DNA of 41,159 nt, taken from positions 1 to 41,159 of the IMG/VR virus record IMGVR_UViG_3300050134_000023, one strand, 5' to 3'. The translations under genes were made by a program, and so were the position numbers. This DNA comes from a virus. The notes under the pieces are model-generated. The model ran no database searches, was not told where the DNA came from, and was given only the letters and a program-made list of their open reading frames with translations. This document shows, piece by piece, positions 7,973 to 15,012 of this stretch (positions within the stretch are counted from its first letter, which is position 1; every line of letters starts with the position of its first letter).

Positions 7973-8316
7973 CACGCGAGGAGTTGCCCTCAGTCGTTCG
8001 ACTCCATTGGAATAAAGAAATGGGGATTCTTCAAGGGCAGCGTCCTACGGTCGAAGCTGCTCTACAATTACCCAACGTGCAAAAATGGTTTGAGGAGAAA
8101 AAAGATGAGAAATACCGTGATTTGGACTCTCACCTTATTTTGGCGAATGGGCTTTTCAACCACGGAGCCGTGACACACAATGATGGTGAGTACGAGGCGG
8201 GGTGTAGCGAGGATTTTCTAGCAACGATTGACGGGATACATCGGTCATTGGCTTGGGCTAAACAGAGAAGAACCAGTATCCGTGTCATCATCGCTGGTAA
8301 CCCGCTAACAAAATAA
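7954..8316 (+). CDS. Hypothetical protein, 120 aa
   Basis: The GTG start is inside the end of the preceding gene and follows TTGGGGGAG. The protein is mostly helical with a central charged EEKKDEKYRD stretch. No catalytic motif is certain, though the two His residues in LANGLFNHGAVTH are notable. Not recognised. Confidence 0.6.
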   Translation: MGEYELTREELPSVVRLHWNKEMGILQGQRPTVEAALQLPNVQKWFEEKKDEKYRDLDSHLILANGLFNHGAVTHNDGEYEAGCSEDFLATIDGIHRSLAWAKQRRTSIRVIIAGNPLTK

Positions 8317-8333
8317 CCCGCCCCACCGCGTGC

Positions 8334-8363
8334 TTGCATTCGACGCTCGGAGAGCGGTAGAAT
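8334..8363 (+). promoter_or_regulatory. Candidate sigma70-type promoter
   Basis: TTGCAT (8334-8339) and TAGAAT (8358-8363) are separated by 18 bases, close to the usual spacing, and lie just before the ATG at 8378. Confidence 0.45.
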
Positions 8364-8377
8364 GGATCATTGAAGCC

Positions 8378-8572
8378 ATGAAACAAACCATCCTCATCAA
8401 CAAGAACAACCCGCGTGCAACGGTCTCAGTTGCCGAAGTCTGCGCCGTAAATCATTCAGATGATCCTCAGACTAAATTCTTTCAAGGGGAAGAGTTTGAC
8501 GATGTAGTGAAGAAGTTCACTGACAACGGCTGGGAGCCGATGGTTTCTCACAACGTCACCAAGACAAAATAA
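8378..8572 (+). CDS. Hypothetical protein, 64 aa
   Basis: The ATG at 8378 is preferred over an in-frame GTG at 8330 because a promoter-like TAGAAT lies at 8358, between them. This gives a very short leader and no clear ribosome-binding site. A small mixed alpha/beta protein, not recognised. Confidence 0.5.
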   Translation: MKQTILINKNNPRATVSVAEVCAVNHSDDPQTKFFQGEEFDDVVKKFTDNGWEPMVSHNVTKTK

Positions 8573-8642
8573 CCCACCTTCCCCGCCATCCCGCGCCACA
8601 GCGTTCGCCAGCCGCGATGCAGCGGGTTTGCCGATTTTGGGG

Positions 8643-8648
8643 TATTAT
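8643..8648 (+). promoter_or_regulatory. Promoter-like TATTAT
   Basis: GGGGTATTATAG lies in a 93-base gap, 17 bases before the ATG at 8666, with an ACAGGAG ribosome-binding site between them. It resembles other GTATTA sites in this window. Confidence 0.45.
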
Positions 8649-8665
8649 AGTAACAGGAGATTCCC

Positions 8666-8953
8666 ATGCTCGGAGACTCAATCTATTCCGAAACAGAACT
8701 GAGGCTGATTAAGCATTTCGGCTTCGAAAATGCCGTGGGTCATGTGTTACCCGCCCTGCTTTACCCGATGATGGCGAGCAAGGCGTTCATGATGGACGAC
8801 CGAACGGAGTACGCCTCGGCTCTGCGTCGGTGCCTTGCAGCGTTTGAGAAGGGTGCTTATCGCGGCACTCCTGAGTGGGACGCGCTCATCGGCGACCCGT
8901 ATGTCCCCAGCACGAACGACCCCGAAGACTACGATGATTTTGGCGGAAAATAA
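8666..8953 (+). CDS. Hypothetical protein, 95 aa
   Basis: Helical protein with a Met/Ala-rich centre and an acidic tail. AGGAG precedes the ATG. The stop overlaps the next start (TAATG), so it is probably translated together with the release-factor-like gene. Not recognised. Confidence 0.65.
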   Translation: MLGDSIYSETELRLIKHFGFENAVGHVLPALLYPMMASKAFMMDDRTEYASALRRCLAAFEKGAYRGTPEWDALIGDPYVPSTNDPEDYDDFGGK

Positions 8954-9285
8954 TGGCTAAGGAAATGAAACTGCTGTTCAGCCTGACCAAGAAGGATTTT
9001 GAGATTCAGACATTCTGCACTGGTGGACCGGGCGGGCAGCATAAAAATGCGAAGCAGAACGGCGTCCGAGTCATCCACAAGGCTTCAGGAGCGCGGGCAG
9101 AGCACCGCGACGGGCGGGATCAGGCGAAAAACAAAGAAGCGGCGTTCCTCAAGCTGGCAAAGAACGACAAGTTCTTGAAGTGGCACAGGGCTGAGGTCGC
9201 CCGTCGTTTGGGGCAACTCGCCAACATCGACCATCTGGTAGACGAGCAGATGCGTGCACACAACCTGAAGATTGAGGAATTCTAA
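8953..9285 (+). CDS. GGQ release-factor-like (RF-1 domain) protein, 110 aa
   Basis: Carries the catalytic loop of class-I release factors, GGPGGQHKNAKQ, with GGQ at residues 27-29, followed by the usual basic stretch. The family hydrolyses peptidyl-tRNA on the ribosome. There is no codon-recognition domain, so it resembles rescue factors such as ArfB or PrfH rather than RF1/RF2. A role in freeing stalled ribosomes fits a phage carrying many tRNAs, but that link is inferred. It is coupled by TAATG at both ends. Confidence 0.85.
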   Translation: MAKEMKLLFSLTKKDFEIQTFCTGGPGGQHKNAKQNGVRVIHKASGARAEHRDGRDQAKNKEAAFLKLAKNDKFLKWHRAEVARRLGQLANIDHLVDEQMRAHNLKIEEF

Positions 9286-9455
9286 TGCGAGACTTTGAGC
9301 TTTTCTGTGCGGGTTGCGCGAGGCCGATGTCCTATCAACGGGCGTGGCGGGAACCACTGAGCAAATCCTTGGTCTGTGGTAAAGAGTGCCTCGACAAGGT
9401 GCAGCTTGACTACTGTGGTATGATAGTGGTGAAACCACAGGAAGTTAATGGCTAA
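9285..9455 (+). CDS. Small zinc-finger-like protein, 56 aa
   Basis: Translated by hand from the ATG overlapping the preceding stop. CAGC (residues 8-11) and CGKEC (31-35) form two cysteine pairs typical of a small treble-clef or ribbon finger. The end overlaps the next ATG by eight bases. Not assigned to a family. Confidence 0.6.
   Translation: MRDFELFCAGCARPMSYQRAWREPLSKSLVCGKECLDKVQLDYCGMIVVKPQEVNG
9416..9424 (+). promoter_or_regulatory. Extended -10 promoter TGGTATGAT
   Basis: A good extended -10 element 23 bases before the ATG at 9448, followed by an ACAGGAAG ribosome-binding site. It lies inside the end of the preceding small gene and lacks the TTTCCTAKC box found at four other promoters here. 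Confidence 0.45.
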
Positions 9456-10254
9456 CATCAACACAATTTCGGACATCTTTTTCACGTCGGACTACCACCT
9501 AAACCACGGCAAAATCCTGTGGCTCGGGAAGGGACGCCCGTTTGGCCCGCAAGCCCAACTCATGGAATTGGGCAGGAAATGGTCTGCCGCCGAGAACTAC
9601 CTGAACGTCGCCAAAGGTCTCCTGAAGGAGGGTAAGGTCGCCGAGGAGTCCGTAAAGGTTTTCGCGGATGACGAAGCCGCCCTGAAGCACGAACTCAAGG
9701 CGTTGGAAGCCATCGGACTTGCGGAGATGAACGAGGCGATCATCGAGCGGCGTAACTCCGTGGTCAAGAAGAGTTCCCGCATCTACAATCTGGGTGACGT
9801 TTTCCTGAACTGCACGCTGGAGCAGGCTTTGGCTTGGCAGAAGCGCCTCATCGGACAGAACTTTCTGCTTGAAGGCAACCACGACAGCATTGCCGTGCAG
9901 ATGGCTAAGCACGGAGCGTGGATTTGGGTTAAGGACAGGAAGCGCATTGATGTCGTGATTCCTCCGGGCATCATGGACGCCAACCAGACCAAGCACAAGG
10001 TCATGCTAAGCCACTATGCTCACCTGACGTGGCACGGTTCCAATAAGGGCGTATGGCACCTATATGGGCATTCTCATAGCCAGTTAGAGAACTGGAAGAA
10101 CCGAGTGTTGAGCAACATGCTTTCGTTCGACGTGGGCGTGGATTGCTGGGATTTCTACCCGGTCTCTCTTGAGCAGGTCATCGAGAAGATGAAGCCCAAG
10201 ATTGAAGCGTGGAAGGCGTGGCGTGCAAGTCTGCAAGAGGAGATGGACTTTTAA
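9448..10254 (+). CDS. Calcineurin-like metallophosphoesterase, 268 aa
   Basis: Metal-binding motifs are FTSDYHLNH near the N-terminus, NLGDVF, EGNHD, LSHYAH and YGHSHSQ. An insertion of about 80 helical residues separates the first and second motifs. It is shorter than the Mre11-like protein at 5262 and lacks a long C-terminal part, so it is more likely a small-molecule or RNA phosphodiesterase than a recombination nuclease. The substrate is unknown. Its stop overlaps the next start. Confidence 0.85.
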   Translation: MANINTISDIFFTSDYHLNHGKILWLGKGRPFGPQAQLMELGRKWSAAENYLNVAKGLLKEGKVAEESVKVFADDEAALKHELKALEAIGLAEMNEAIIERRNSVVKKSSRIYNLGDVFLNCTLEQALAWQKRLIGQNFLLEGNHDSIAVQMAKHGAWIWVKDRKRIDVVIPPGIMDANQTKHKVMLSHYAHLTWHGSNKGVWHLYGHSHSQLENWKNRVLSNMLSFDVGVDCWDFYPVSLEQVIEKMKPKIEAWKAWRASLQEEMDF

Positions 10255-10577
10255 TGTACTATCACGTCACACCGACCGAGAACGTGTCACGTATCATGAG
10301 TGAGGGTCTCGTCCCCCAACGAGGCCCTCGATCCGTCCAGATGGAGACCGAGGACGGCATCTATCTTTTCAAAACGATGGAAGGCGTCGAAAACGCTCTC
10401 TCCAATTGGCTCGGCGAAGAGTTTGAGGATGATTCCCTCACTTTGTTGGGGGTAGAACTCCCTCCTGAGGCTCAGAAGAGGCTCAATGAACAGGGGGACG
10501 ACCACGCCAGCTATGAAATCGTCGTGACCACCACTATCCCATCGCAGTACATTCAAATCCTGTCCGAAGACATCTAA
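10254..10577 (+). CDS. ADP-ribosyltransferase-like fold protein, 107 aa
   Basis: The N-terminus YYHVTPTENVSRIMSEGLVP is the pattern seen at the start of Tpt1, DarT and related ART-fold proteins (H-x-T, then an I-x-x-x-G-L-x-P turn), and EDGIYLF could be the following strand. Such proteins transfer or remove ADP-ribose or phosphate groups. At 107 residues it is minimal for the fold, so activity is uncertain. A NADAR protein at 19592 may be linked in function. Confidence 0.5.
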   Translation: MYYHVTPTENVSRIMSEGLVPQRGPRSVQMETEDGIYLFKTMEGVENALSNWLGEEFEDDSLTLLGVELPPEAQKRLNEQGDDHASYEIVVTTTIPSQYIQILSEDI

Positions 10578-10590
10578 AATCGGGTATTAG
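10578..10590 (+). promoter_or_regulatory. Promoter-like AAATCGGGTATTAG
   Basis: AAATCGGGTATTAGACA here and at about 26545-26561 are identical over 17 bases, and both lie just before a gene start. A transcription start near 10597 would leave a short leader with GAGAGGTAAG before the ATG at 10607. Confidence 0.5.
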
Positions 10591-10606
10591 ACATGAGAGG
10601 TAAGAC

Positions 10607-10957
10607 ATGTCTGAAAAACTCTATGACGCGGCTGCTCCGCAGCCCATACCCGTTGGCGACGGCATCGATGTAGCCGTTGTTGCAGCCGAGCGGCTCAAAG
10701 AATTGGGCCTTAACGAAATCGCAGAAGATATCGAAGCCCGCATTCGTCTCGGTGAACGCAAGTACGGCACCCGCCTGAAGGCGTTCAACGGTCGAGATGC
10801 ATACATGGATGCTTACCAAGAAATTTTGGACTTTCTGAACTATACTATGCAGGGAGTTGTGGAGAGACGGGAGGGGTGTCAAAACCTTTTTGATCGTGCC
10901 GTATCCCTAGCCGTAGATGTTCAAGGGCTCATGAATGGAAAAGGAACGAATTTGTAA
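10607..10957 (+). CDS. Conserved phage protein, possibly MazG-like, 116 aa
   Basis: The segment RIRLGERKYGTRL, then NGRDAYMDAYQEILD, matches a common phage protein type that resembles all-helical NTP pyrophosphohydrolases of the MazG group, with acidic residues on helices. The assignment is by recalled resemblance only. A GAGAGGTAAG site precedes the ATG. Confidence 0.6.
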   Translation: MSEKLYDAAAPQPIPVGDGIDVAVVAAERLKELGLNEIAEDIEARIRLGERKYGTRLKAFNGRDAYMDAYQEILDFLNYTMQGVVERREGCQNLFDRAVSLAVDVQGLMNGKGTNL

Positions 10958-11567
10958 GAAGTGCGATACACCAAAACCCATTGGTGAATTTGCACTACAC
11001 ACACCAAGCGGGGGTGGGAGGCGTCAAGTCTGTAAAATATGTTGCGGCCAGCAAATGAAAGACTGGGCGGCGGCTAATCGTTCGAAGGGACTTTGCCATT
11101 GTGGAAAAGCCGTTGTGCTGGGCAGAAAACAATGCTCGGTACACACGAAGCGGGTAACTGCGGTTGCGAGGAAGAACAGAAAGCTAGGTCTGTGTCATTG
11201 TGGTAAACCACCCGCGCAAGGCGCAAAGTGCGAACAATGTGCTTTACGAAACAAAGAATGGCTTAAAAAGTTGCGGCAGGAAACGTTGCAAGCTTATGGC
11301 GGGAAATGCCAGTGCCCATGCGGGTGTACGGTTGATGAGCCCGAGTTCTTAAACGTTGACCATATAAAGGGTGGGGGCAGAAAGCAGCGAACAGAAGCTA
11401 AATGTCCCGCCAGCGGAGCGCCATTTTATTCGTGGCTGCGTAAACACGGATTTCCCAAGGATGAGTTTCGCCTGCTATGTTGGAATTGCAATTGTTCCCG
11501 AGGAATGTACGGGTACTGTCCACGAGAGGAGGTTCAGAAGCAGTGCAAGAAATCTACCAGCGTGTAG
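10935..11567 (+). CDS. HNH-type endonuclease with repeated zinc fingers, 210 aa
   Basis: A CKKC/CKICC finger near the N-terminus is followed by two similar LCHCGK units (about residues 53-58 and 85-90), then the nuclease core: CQCPCGC, VDHIKGGGRKQR and LCWNCN. The D-H-x-x-G-G-G variant is shared with 19126 and resembles 21094, so they form a subfamily. It overlaps its upstream neighbour by 23 bases and the next gene by 25, as expected of an inserted nuclease gene. Confidence 0.85.
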   Translation: MEKERICKKCDTPKPIGEFALHTPSGGGRRQVCKICCGQQMKDWAAANRSKGLCHCGKAVVLGRKQCSVHTKRVTAVARKNRKLGLCHCGKPPAQGAKCEQCALRNKEWLKKLRQETLQAYGGKCQCPCGCTVDEPEFLNVDHIKGGGRKQRTEAKCPASGAPFYSWLRKHGFPKDEFRLLCWNCNCSRGMYGYCPREEVQKQCKKSTSV

Positions 11568-12595
11568 CCGAGCTTTTCACGGCTAAGATCAATTCGGTAT
11601 TCGAGTCCGAAGCCTCCCTTGAGGCCGAGTTTAAGCGGTTCTTCGCTCTTCCAAAACCAGAGGTTACGTCCGAAGAGCTTTTCAAGAGCGTTGCCGCCGA
11701 AATGAAGAAGACCCCCACGGGGATCGAATTCAGCCGCACTGACTATTGGGCGGGCATCATCTGGAGTGTTCTCAAAGCCGCATGGCTCGAAGCGGGCCCA
11801 GAAGTCAAGTCCGATCCCACGGGCTACGATAAACTGCAAATCCTGAAGCTCACCCACCCTCTGCTGGATTACAATCTCTTCACGCAAGTGCTTCTGAACC
11901 TTCAGGGTTACACAGGGATGCAGTATGCCGTTGGGGATGCCCAGAAGGAAATGGCGGGCATCAAGGAAGGCTGGAAGCACCCAAAACTCGACCCATTTGC
12001 ACCCAAAGCCAAAAAGATCAAGGAAGCCAAGACCACAGATGAGCAGAAATTCAACCATCTCATCAGCCGCGTGCGTGCGGTCAACCTGATCGCCCAGTTC
12101 GACGGGCAGGTGAGCTTCCGCGTGAGTCCGATGGGAAGTACCCCAGCGTTTGCGGACAGCCGCAACCTGAGCATGATCGGCGTCGGCGGCGACAAATACC
12201 TGCGGGTGTTCCCGCATCTCAAGCCGTACTACATCTCTTGGCAGCCGGGAACGACGCCACAAGTTACGACACTCAAAGGCAACTACCCAGAGGGAGCCGT
12301 ACTGACGGCCGAAGGAATCCCGTACCTGTTCACGTCGAAGTCGGGCGGTGACATCCTCAACGAGGTCCTGTTCTCTCGCAAAATCATGTACGAGGTCTTC
12401 CGCGATTTCGACATCACCAAAGAGACCTGCATCATGATTCCTCGCATGAATTCCGTGCTGGTAGTGACGGCGGTGGACGGGGATCACATCAAGAAAACTT
12501 TCGAGCGCCTCAAAGCGGTTTACCCTGTACTCGAACTGTACGAAGGTGCTAGAATCAAGGAGCTAACAGATGAAGTGGAAGGTGTTTCGCAATAG
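11543..12595 (+). CDS. Hypothetical protein, 350 aa
   Basis: The GTG at 11543 is chosen because AGGAGG lies ten bases upstream inside the nuclease gene; an earlier start would overlap the HNH core. The helical N-terminal third is followed by a mixed region rich in Lys and Tyr. No motif is recognised. It is one of the larger proteins here and may be structural or DNA-associated; there is no direct evidence for either. Confidence 0.7.
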   Translation: MQEIYQRVAELFTAKINSVFESEASLEAEFKRFFALPKPEVTSEELFKSVAAEMKKTPTGIEFSRTDYWAGIIWSVLKAAWLEAGPEVKSDPTGYDKLQILKLTHPLLDYNLFTQVLLNLQGYTGMQYAVGDAQKEMAGIKEGWKHPKLDPFAPKAKKIKEAKTTDEQKFNHLISRVRAVNLIAQFDGQVSFRVSPMGSTPAFADSRNLSMIGVGGDKYLRVFPHLKPYYISWQPGTTPQVTTLKGNYPEGAVLTAEGIPYLFTSKSGGDILNEVLFSRKIMYEVFRDFDITKETCIMIPRMNSVLVVTAVDGDHIKKTFERLKAVYPVLELYEGARIKELTDEVEGVSQ

Positions 12596-12734
12596 TCGTT
12601 CGGGGGAGCGTGATGCTACGCAACATTCGAACCAAGATAAAGCGCATCTATTCTGCCATGATCCGAGGGGCTGCCAATGCATTTGCACGTTGTGCAAACA
12701 TGCGGCACGTCGGGTGAGGAAGTTGCGTCCGTGA
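12570..12734 (+). CDS. Small Cys/His-rich protein, 54 aa
   Basis: Found by hand translation. AAGGAG lies seven bases before the ATG. The segment CHDPRGCQCICTLCKHAARR packs five cysteines and two histidines into 20 residues and probably binds zinc. It overlaps both neighbours. Not assigned to a family. Confidence 0.6.
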   Translation: MKWKVFRNSRSGERDATQHSNQDKAHLFCHDPRGCQCICTLCKHAARRVRKLRP

Positions 12735-12916
12735 TCGAAAAGTTAGAATTCGCCGAGCAAGTTCTGACAAAGCAAGCTAACATGTTGGACACGTTGGCGA
12801 GCAAGCTGGAAAGCGGTACGCCGCCTCTCCTCGTAGCGGATTTGCTTCGTCAAAGTGCGGTTCTGGCTCGGGAATCCGCCAAAAATGTATGGCAAACTGG
12901 GGGTAAGGTGCAGTGA
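12731..12916 (+). CDS. Helical hypothetical protein, 61 aa
   Basis: The GTG at 12731 overlaps the upstream stop (GTGA) and has GAGGAAG upstream, so it is preferred over an in-frame upstream ATG. The product is almost all helical and Leu/Ala-rich. Not recognised. Confidence 0.6.
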   Translation: MIEKLEFAEQVLTKQANMLDTLASKLESGTPPLLVADLLRQSAVLARESAKNVWQTGGKVQ

Positions 12917-13155
12917 AGGTAACTTACGACCTTTGCCCAACGGCAGTGAATTGTCCCGACCGTCCCGCTCAAAAGGGTAAGTGGATGGTGTTCTTCGTTC
13001 TGAATGGCGTGGAATTTACGACCACAGCGATCTACAACGAGGAAGAGGCGAAAGAGATTTGTCAACGAGTCCACGGTCGGGTTACGGAGTGGGCACGGGG
13101 CGATGCTTGGGTGGAGGAGACTGATGAAAAAGCACATATTCAAGATCGACGCTGA
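12913..13155 (+). CDS. Hypothetical protein, 80 aa
   Basis: GTG start overlapping the preceding stop, with GGTAAGG just upstream. A small beta-rich N-terminus with two Cys (CPTAVNC) and a charged C-terminus. Not recognised. Confidence 0.6.
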   Translation: MKVTYDLCPTAVNCPDRPAQKGKWMVFFVLNGVEFTTTAIYNEEEAKEICQRVHGRVTEWARGDAWVEETDEKAHIQDRR

Positions 13156-13294
13156 GGGCGACACCGTTTACATCGAGGCCGAAGACAAGAAGGCGGCTCT
13201 GGCTCGCCTGACTGAGGTCATGGGACCGATTCCCGCATCTCTTCTCAAGTGGGGCACGGTTGACAAGTTGCCGAAGGGTGAAGAACTACTGTGA
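13124..13294 (+). CDS. Hypothetical protein, 56 aa
   Basis: The ATG at 13124 follows TGGAGGAGA. The predicted pattern of two strands and a helix (IFKIDAEGDTVYIEAEDKK) resembles a small ferredoxin-like fold, with no family assignment. It overlaps the preceding gene by 32 bases and the next by four. Confidence 0.6.
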   Translation: MKKHIFKIDAEGDTVYIEAEDKKAALARLTEVMGPIPASLLKWGTVDKLPKGEELL

Positions 13295-13764
13295 ACGAAG
13301 CAAAGAGACTGATCGTCCAACGGCAGAAGTTCGTGGAGAAGGTGATTCAATTCGTCCACGACCTCCTGCGGGCAAAGGGCAGTACGATCAAGTACGAGCA
13401 GCACAGCGCACACACGTATCACCTTCGCGAGATGGAGTTCGATGGGTTCAAGTTTCAAGACGAAGGCTCCTTCACGATGTTCGGCGGTGACGGGGTGACG
13501 ATCTGGTACAAGGGTTGGAAGGTGTTTGAAGTTGAGTACCACGATCTCAAGGAAGTCACGGTTAAGGAATTTGACCTCACCATGCCATGCCCCGACTGGC
13601 AGGCACCGTTGAGAGGTCTGATGCGGTCTGGCGTCACTCGAATAGCGGCGAAGATAGACAGGGAGAAGAAACGAGCCGATGTTCGGTTCCTTAAGGATAT
13701 GCAAATCGGCGCGGCCCAGAAACAGCTTCGGAAGGAAATGGAAAGACTCAGGTTGGTGAACTAA
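13291..13764 (+). CDS. Hypothetical protein, 157 aa
   Basis: GTG start overlapping the upstream TGA. Helical ends flank a beta-rich middle (FKFQDEGSFTMFGGDGVTIW). Lys/Arg-rich, so nucleic-acid binding is possible. Not recognised. Its stop touches the next ATG. Confidence 0.65.
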   Translation: MNEAKRLIVQRQKFVEKVIQFVHDLLRAKGSTIKYEQHSAHTYHLREMEFDGFKFQDEGSFTMFGGDGVTIWYKGWKVFEVEYHDLKEVTVKEFDLTMPCPDWQAPLRGLMRSGVTRIAAKIDREKKRADVRFLKDMQIGAAQKQLRKEMERLRLVN

Positions 13765-14402
13765 TGGCTGGCCTCAAATACCGTAAAACCATCGGCAATG
13801 GAATATGTCCCGTAGGGGACAAGGCATGGTGTGTTCATTGTGATGAGTGGAGGTTTGAACCCAACCCAAATTACGATCCCAGTAAACCCCACCACGATTC
13901 GGACAACCCTGAGGATATATCCGTGGGCCGTGTTCCATGCGACCCGTCCAAGTGCGATTGCAAATGCCACACCAAACTCCATAAGTCGAAATGCTTGTGC
14001 GCCGTGGTGGAACTCGATGGCCCGTGGGATTCTCCAGTCGGTTGTTGCAGGGATTGTGACTGTTTTTGTCATATCGCCGAGGAGAAGGAAGCTGACCGCA
14101 CCGAAAAAGCACGCAAGGCCCTGTGGGAAGCGGAGTTGAAACGGCGAGATCGGGAGAAGTTCAAAAAAGAGGGTGTGCGTGATTGGGAGAAGAAAGTGTT
14201 GGAATACATCATGTGCGACCCCAGCAGCGTGAACTACAAATACCGCATCTTCGTAGAGGTACTGTCTTTCCAGTCCGATATGAAGAAAGCGATGGCTGAG
14301 GTGTCAGAAACGGGCGCTCAATTCATGGAGCGGATGTTATTAACGCCTTGGGGACACACCTACATCAAAACCCAATCACTCTCTCGTGCTAAGGAGGCAT
14401 AA
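13764..14402 (+). CDS. Cysteine- and histidine-rich protein, 212 aa
   Basis: The N-terminal 100 residues hold many cysteine clusters (CPVGDKAWCVHC, CDPSKCDCKCH, CLCAV, CCRDCDCFCH), probably two or more zinc sites. The C-terminal half is charged and helical. The family is not recognised; a DNA- or RNA-binding role is a guess. Confidence 0.65.
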   Translation: MAGLKYRKTIGNGICPVGDKAWCVHCDEWRFEPNPNYDPSKPHHDSDNPEDISVGRVPCDPSKCDCKCHTKLHKSKCLCAVVELDGPWDSPVGCCRDCDCFCHIAEEKEADRTEKARKALWEAELKRRDREKFKKEGVRDWEKKVLEYIMCDPSSVNYKYRIFVEVLSFQSDMKKAMAEVSETGAQFMERMLLTPWGHTYIKTQSLSRAKEA

Positions 14403-14692
14403 TGGCACACATACTGCATTGCGACGGCTGCTCCGCTCAGGACGGCAGCATCGACGGCAACACCAAGGTCGCTACGAATCAAGCTTCGCCGACCATCAGG
14501 GTCACTCGGGACACGCAGATTTTTGGGATGAAGAGAGACCTGTGCAACCGCTGTATCGCCAAGATCATGACGGTTTTACAGCTACCCATTGACACGCCAG
14601 CTATCCCCGAGGCTCGGAAAGTGCCGCCCGTTGTCGAGCCTCGGTTCGACCACCCGCACTCGACCACGTTGCCGCTGGCTGGAGCACACTAA
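14402..14692 (+). CDS. Zinc-finger-like hypothetical protein, 96 aa
   Basis: CDGC at residues 7-10 and CNRC near residue 48 form two cysteine pairs. The C-terminal tail is Pro-rich and probably disordered. AAGGAGG precedes the ATG. It is the last gene before tRNA cluster I. Confidence 0.65.
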   Translation: MAHILHCDGCSAQDGSIDGNTKVATNQASPTIRVTRDTQIFGMKRDLCNRCIAKIMTVLQLPIDTPAIPEARKVPPVVEPRFDHPHSTTLPLAGAH

Positions 14693-14705
14693 AAATAATT
14701 TTTGA

Positions 14706-14741
14706 TTTTCCTATCGAAAATTCCGACTTTCGTGGTAGTAT
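14706..14741 (+). promoter_or_regulatory. Conserved-box promoter, copy A (tRNA cluster I)
   Basis: TTTTCCTATC (14706-14715), exactly 17 bases, then extended -10 TGGTAGTAT (14733-14741). The same box, spacing and extended -10 occur before tRNA cluster II, the gene at 17037 and the minus-strand operon at 39648. The box covers about -41 to -33 and does not resemble the usual -35, so it may need a phage activator or other sigma factor. The predicted start is near 14748. Confidence 0.7.
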
Positions 14742-14747
14742 GTAGTA

Positions 14748-14761
14748 GGTGAGCAATCACC
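14748..14761 (+). promoter_or_regulatory. 5' hairpin with GCAA tetraloop
   Basis: GGTGA, loop GCAA, TCACC sits at the predicted 5' end of the cluster I leader RNA. Such hairpins often protect RNA ends from decay. It lies just before the leader ORF at 14772. Confidence 0.5.
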
Positions 14762-14771
14762 GAAAGACATT

Positions 14772-14855
14772 ATGACCCGTTTAACCCTATCATCGTTGCG
14801 ACTGTATAGCTACCTTAGTGGCTTCAGCGGCGGTGTGTTCGAGGGGTTGAACTAA
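14772..14855 (+). CDS. Candidate Leu/Tyr leader peptide of tRNA cluster I, 27 aa
   Basis: Residues 4-15 read LTLSSLRLYSYL: five Leu and two Tyr in twelve codons, with a sixth Leu at residue 26. The Leu codons are TTA, CTA, TTG, CTG, CTT and TTG, and Tyr uses TAT and TAC. The tRNAs just downstream are Tyr and Leu, with anticodons matching all of these except TTA. The ORF lies between a promoter and a terminator and ends inside an antiterminator arm, the layout of classical amino-acid attenuators. The ribosome-binding site is weak (GAAAG). Confidence 0.7.
   Translation: MTRLTLSSLRLYSYLSGFSGGVFEGLN
14808..14823 (+). promoter_or_regulatory. Possible pause hairpin within leader I
   Basis: AGCTAC (14808-14813) pairs with GTGGCT (14818-14823) around a CTTA loop, with one G-U pair. 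It contains the Tyr TAC and Leu CTT codons of the leader ORF, like the polymerase-pausing hairpin in amino-acid attenuators. Confidence 0.4.
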
Positions 14856-14881
14856 TTAGACCCGAGTTCGAACAAGCCGCC
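14829..14881 (+). promoter_or_regulatory. Antiterminator of tRNA cluster I
   Basis: GGCGG (14829-14833) pairs with CCGCC (14877-14881), and TGTTCGA (14836-14842) with TCGAACA (14868-14874), enclosing GGGT/ACCC. The 3' arm contains the 5' arm of the terminator at 14874, so only one can form. The leader ORF's stop codon lies in the loop. Confidence 0.65.
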
Positions 14882-14899
14882 TGAAAAGGCGGCTTTTTT
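14874..14899 (+). terminator. Intrinsic terminator before tRNA cluster I
   Basis: AAGCCGCC, loop TGAAAA, GGCGGCTT, then T residues to 14899: a perfect 8-bp stem and U-tract 20 bases before the first tRNA. Its placement between the leader ORF and the tRNAs makes it an attenuator candidate. Confidence 0.85.
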
Positions 14900-14918
14900 C
14901 ATTTGTACTGAGAGTTTT

Positions 14919-15007
14919 GCATGGTTGGGTGAGCGGTTAAAGCCAACTGCCTGTAAAGCAGTCCCTCCTAGCGAGGTTCGTAGGTTCGAATCCTACACCA
15001 TGCACCA
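14919..15007 (+). tRNA. tRNA-Tyr (GTA), canonical
   Basis: Acceptor GCATGGT/ACCATGC, anticodon stem ACTGC/GCAGT, loop CTGTAAA, long variable arm (CCTC/GAGG), T arm GTAGG/CCTAC, A73 and encoded CCA. All arms pair well. It is the first gene after the terminator. Confidence 0.92.
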
Positions 15008-15012
15008 AGTTT

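Noticed and set aside
11534-12487. A 317-codon minus-strand ORF opposite the gene at 11543
   Set aside because: It is the antisense of a gene with a good ribosome-binding site, and its product has an unlikely composition (many His, Arg and Cys) and no motif.
14772-14855. The leader ORF as a chance ORF in non-coding DNA
   Set aside because: Not fully excluded, but 8 of 27 codons are Leu or Tyr, it lies exactly between promoter and terminator, and the tRNAs downstream match, so a regulatory reading is favoured.
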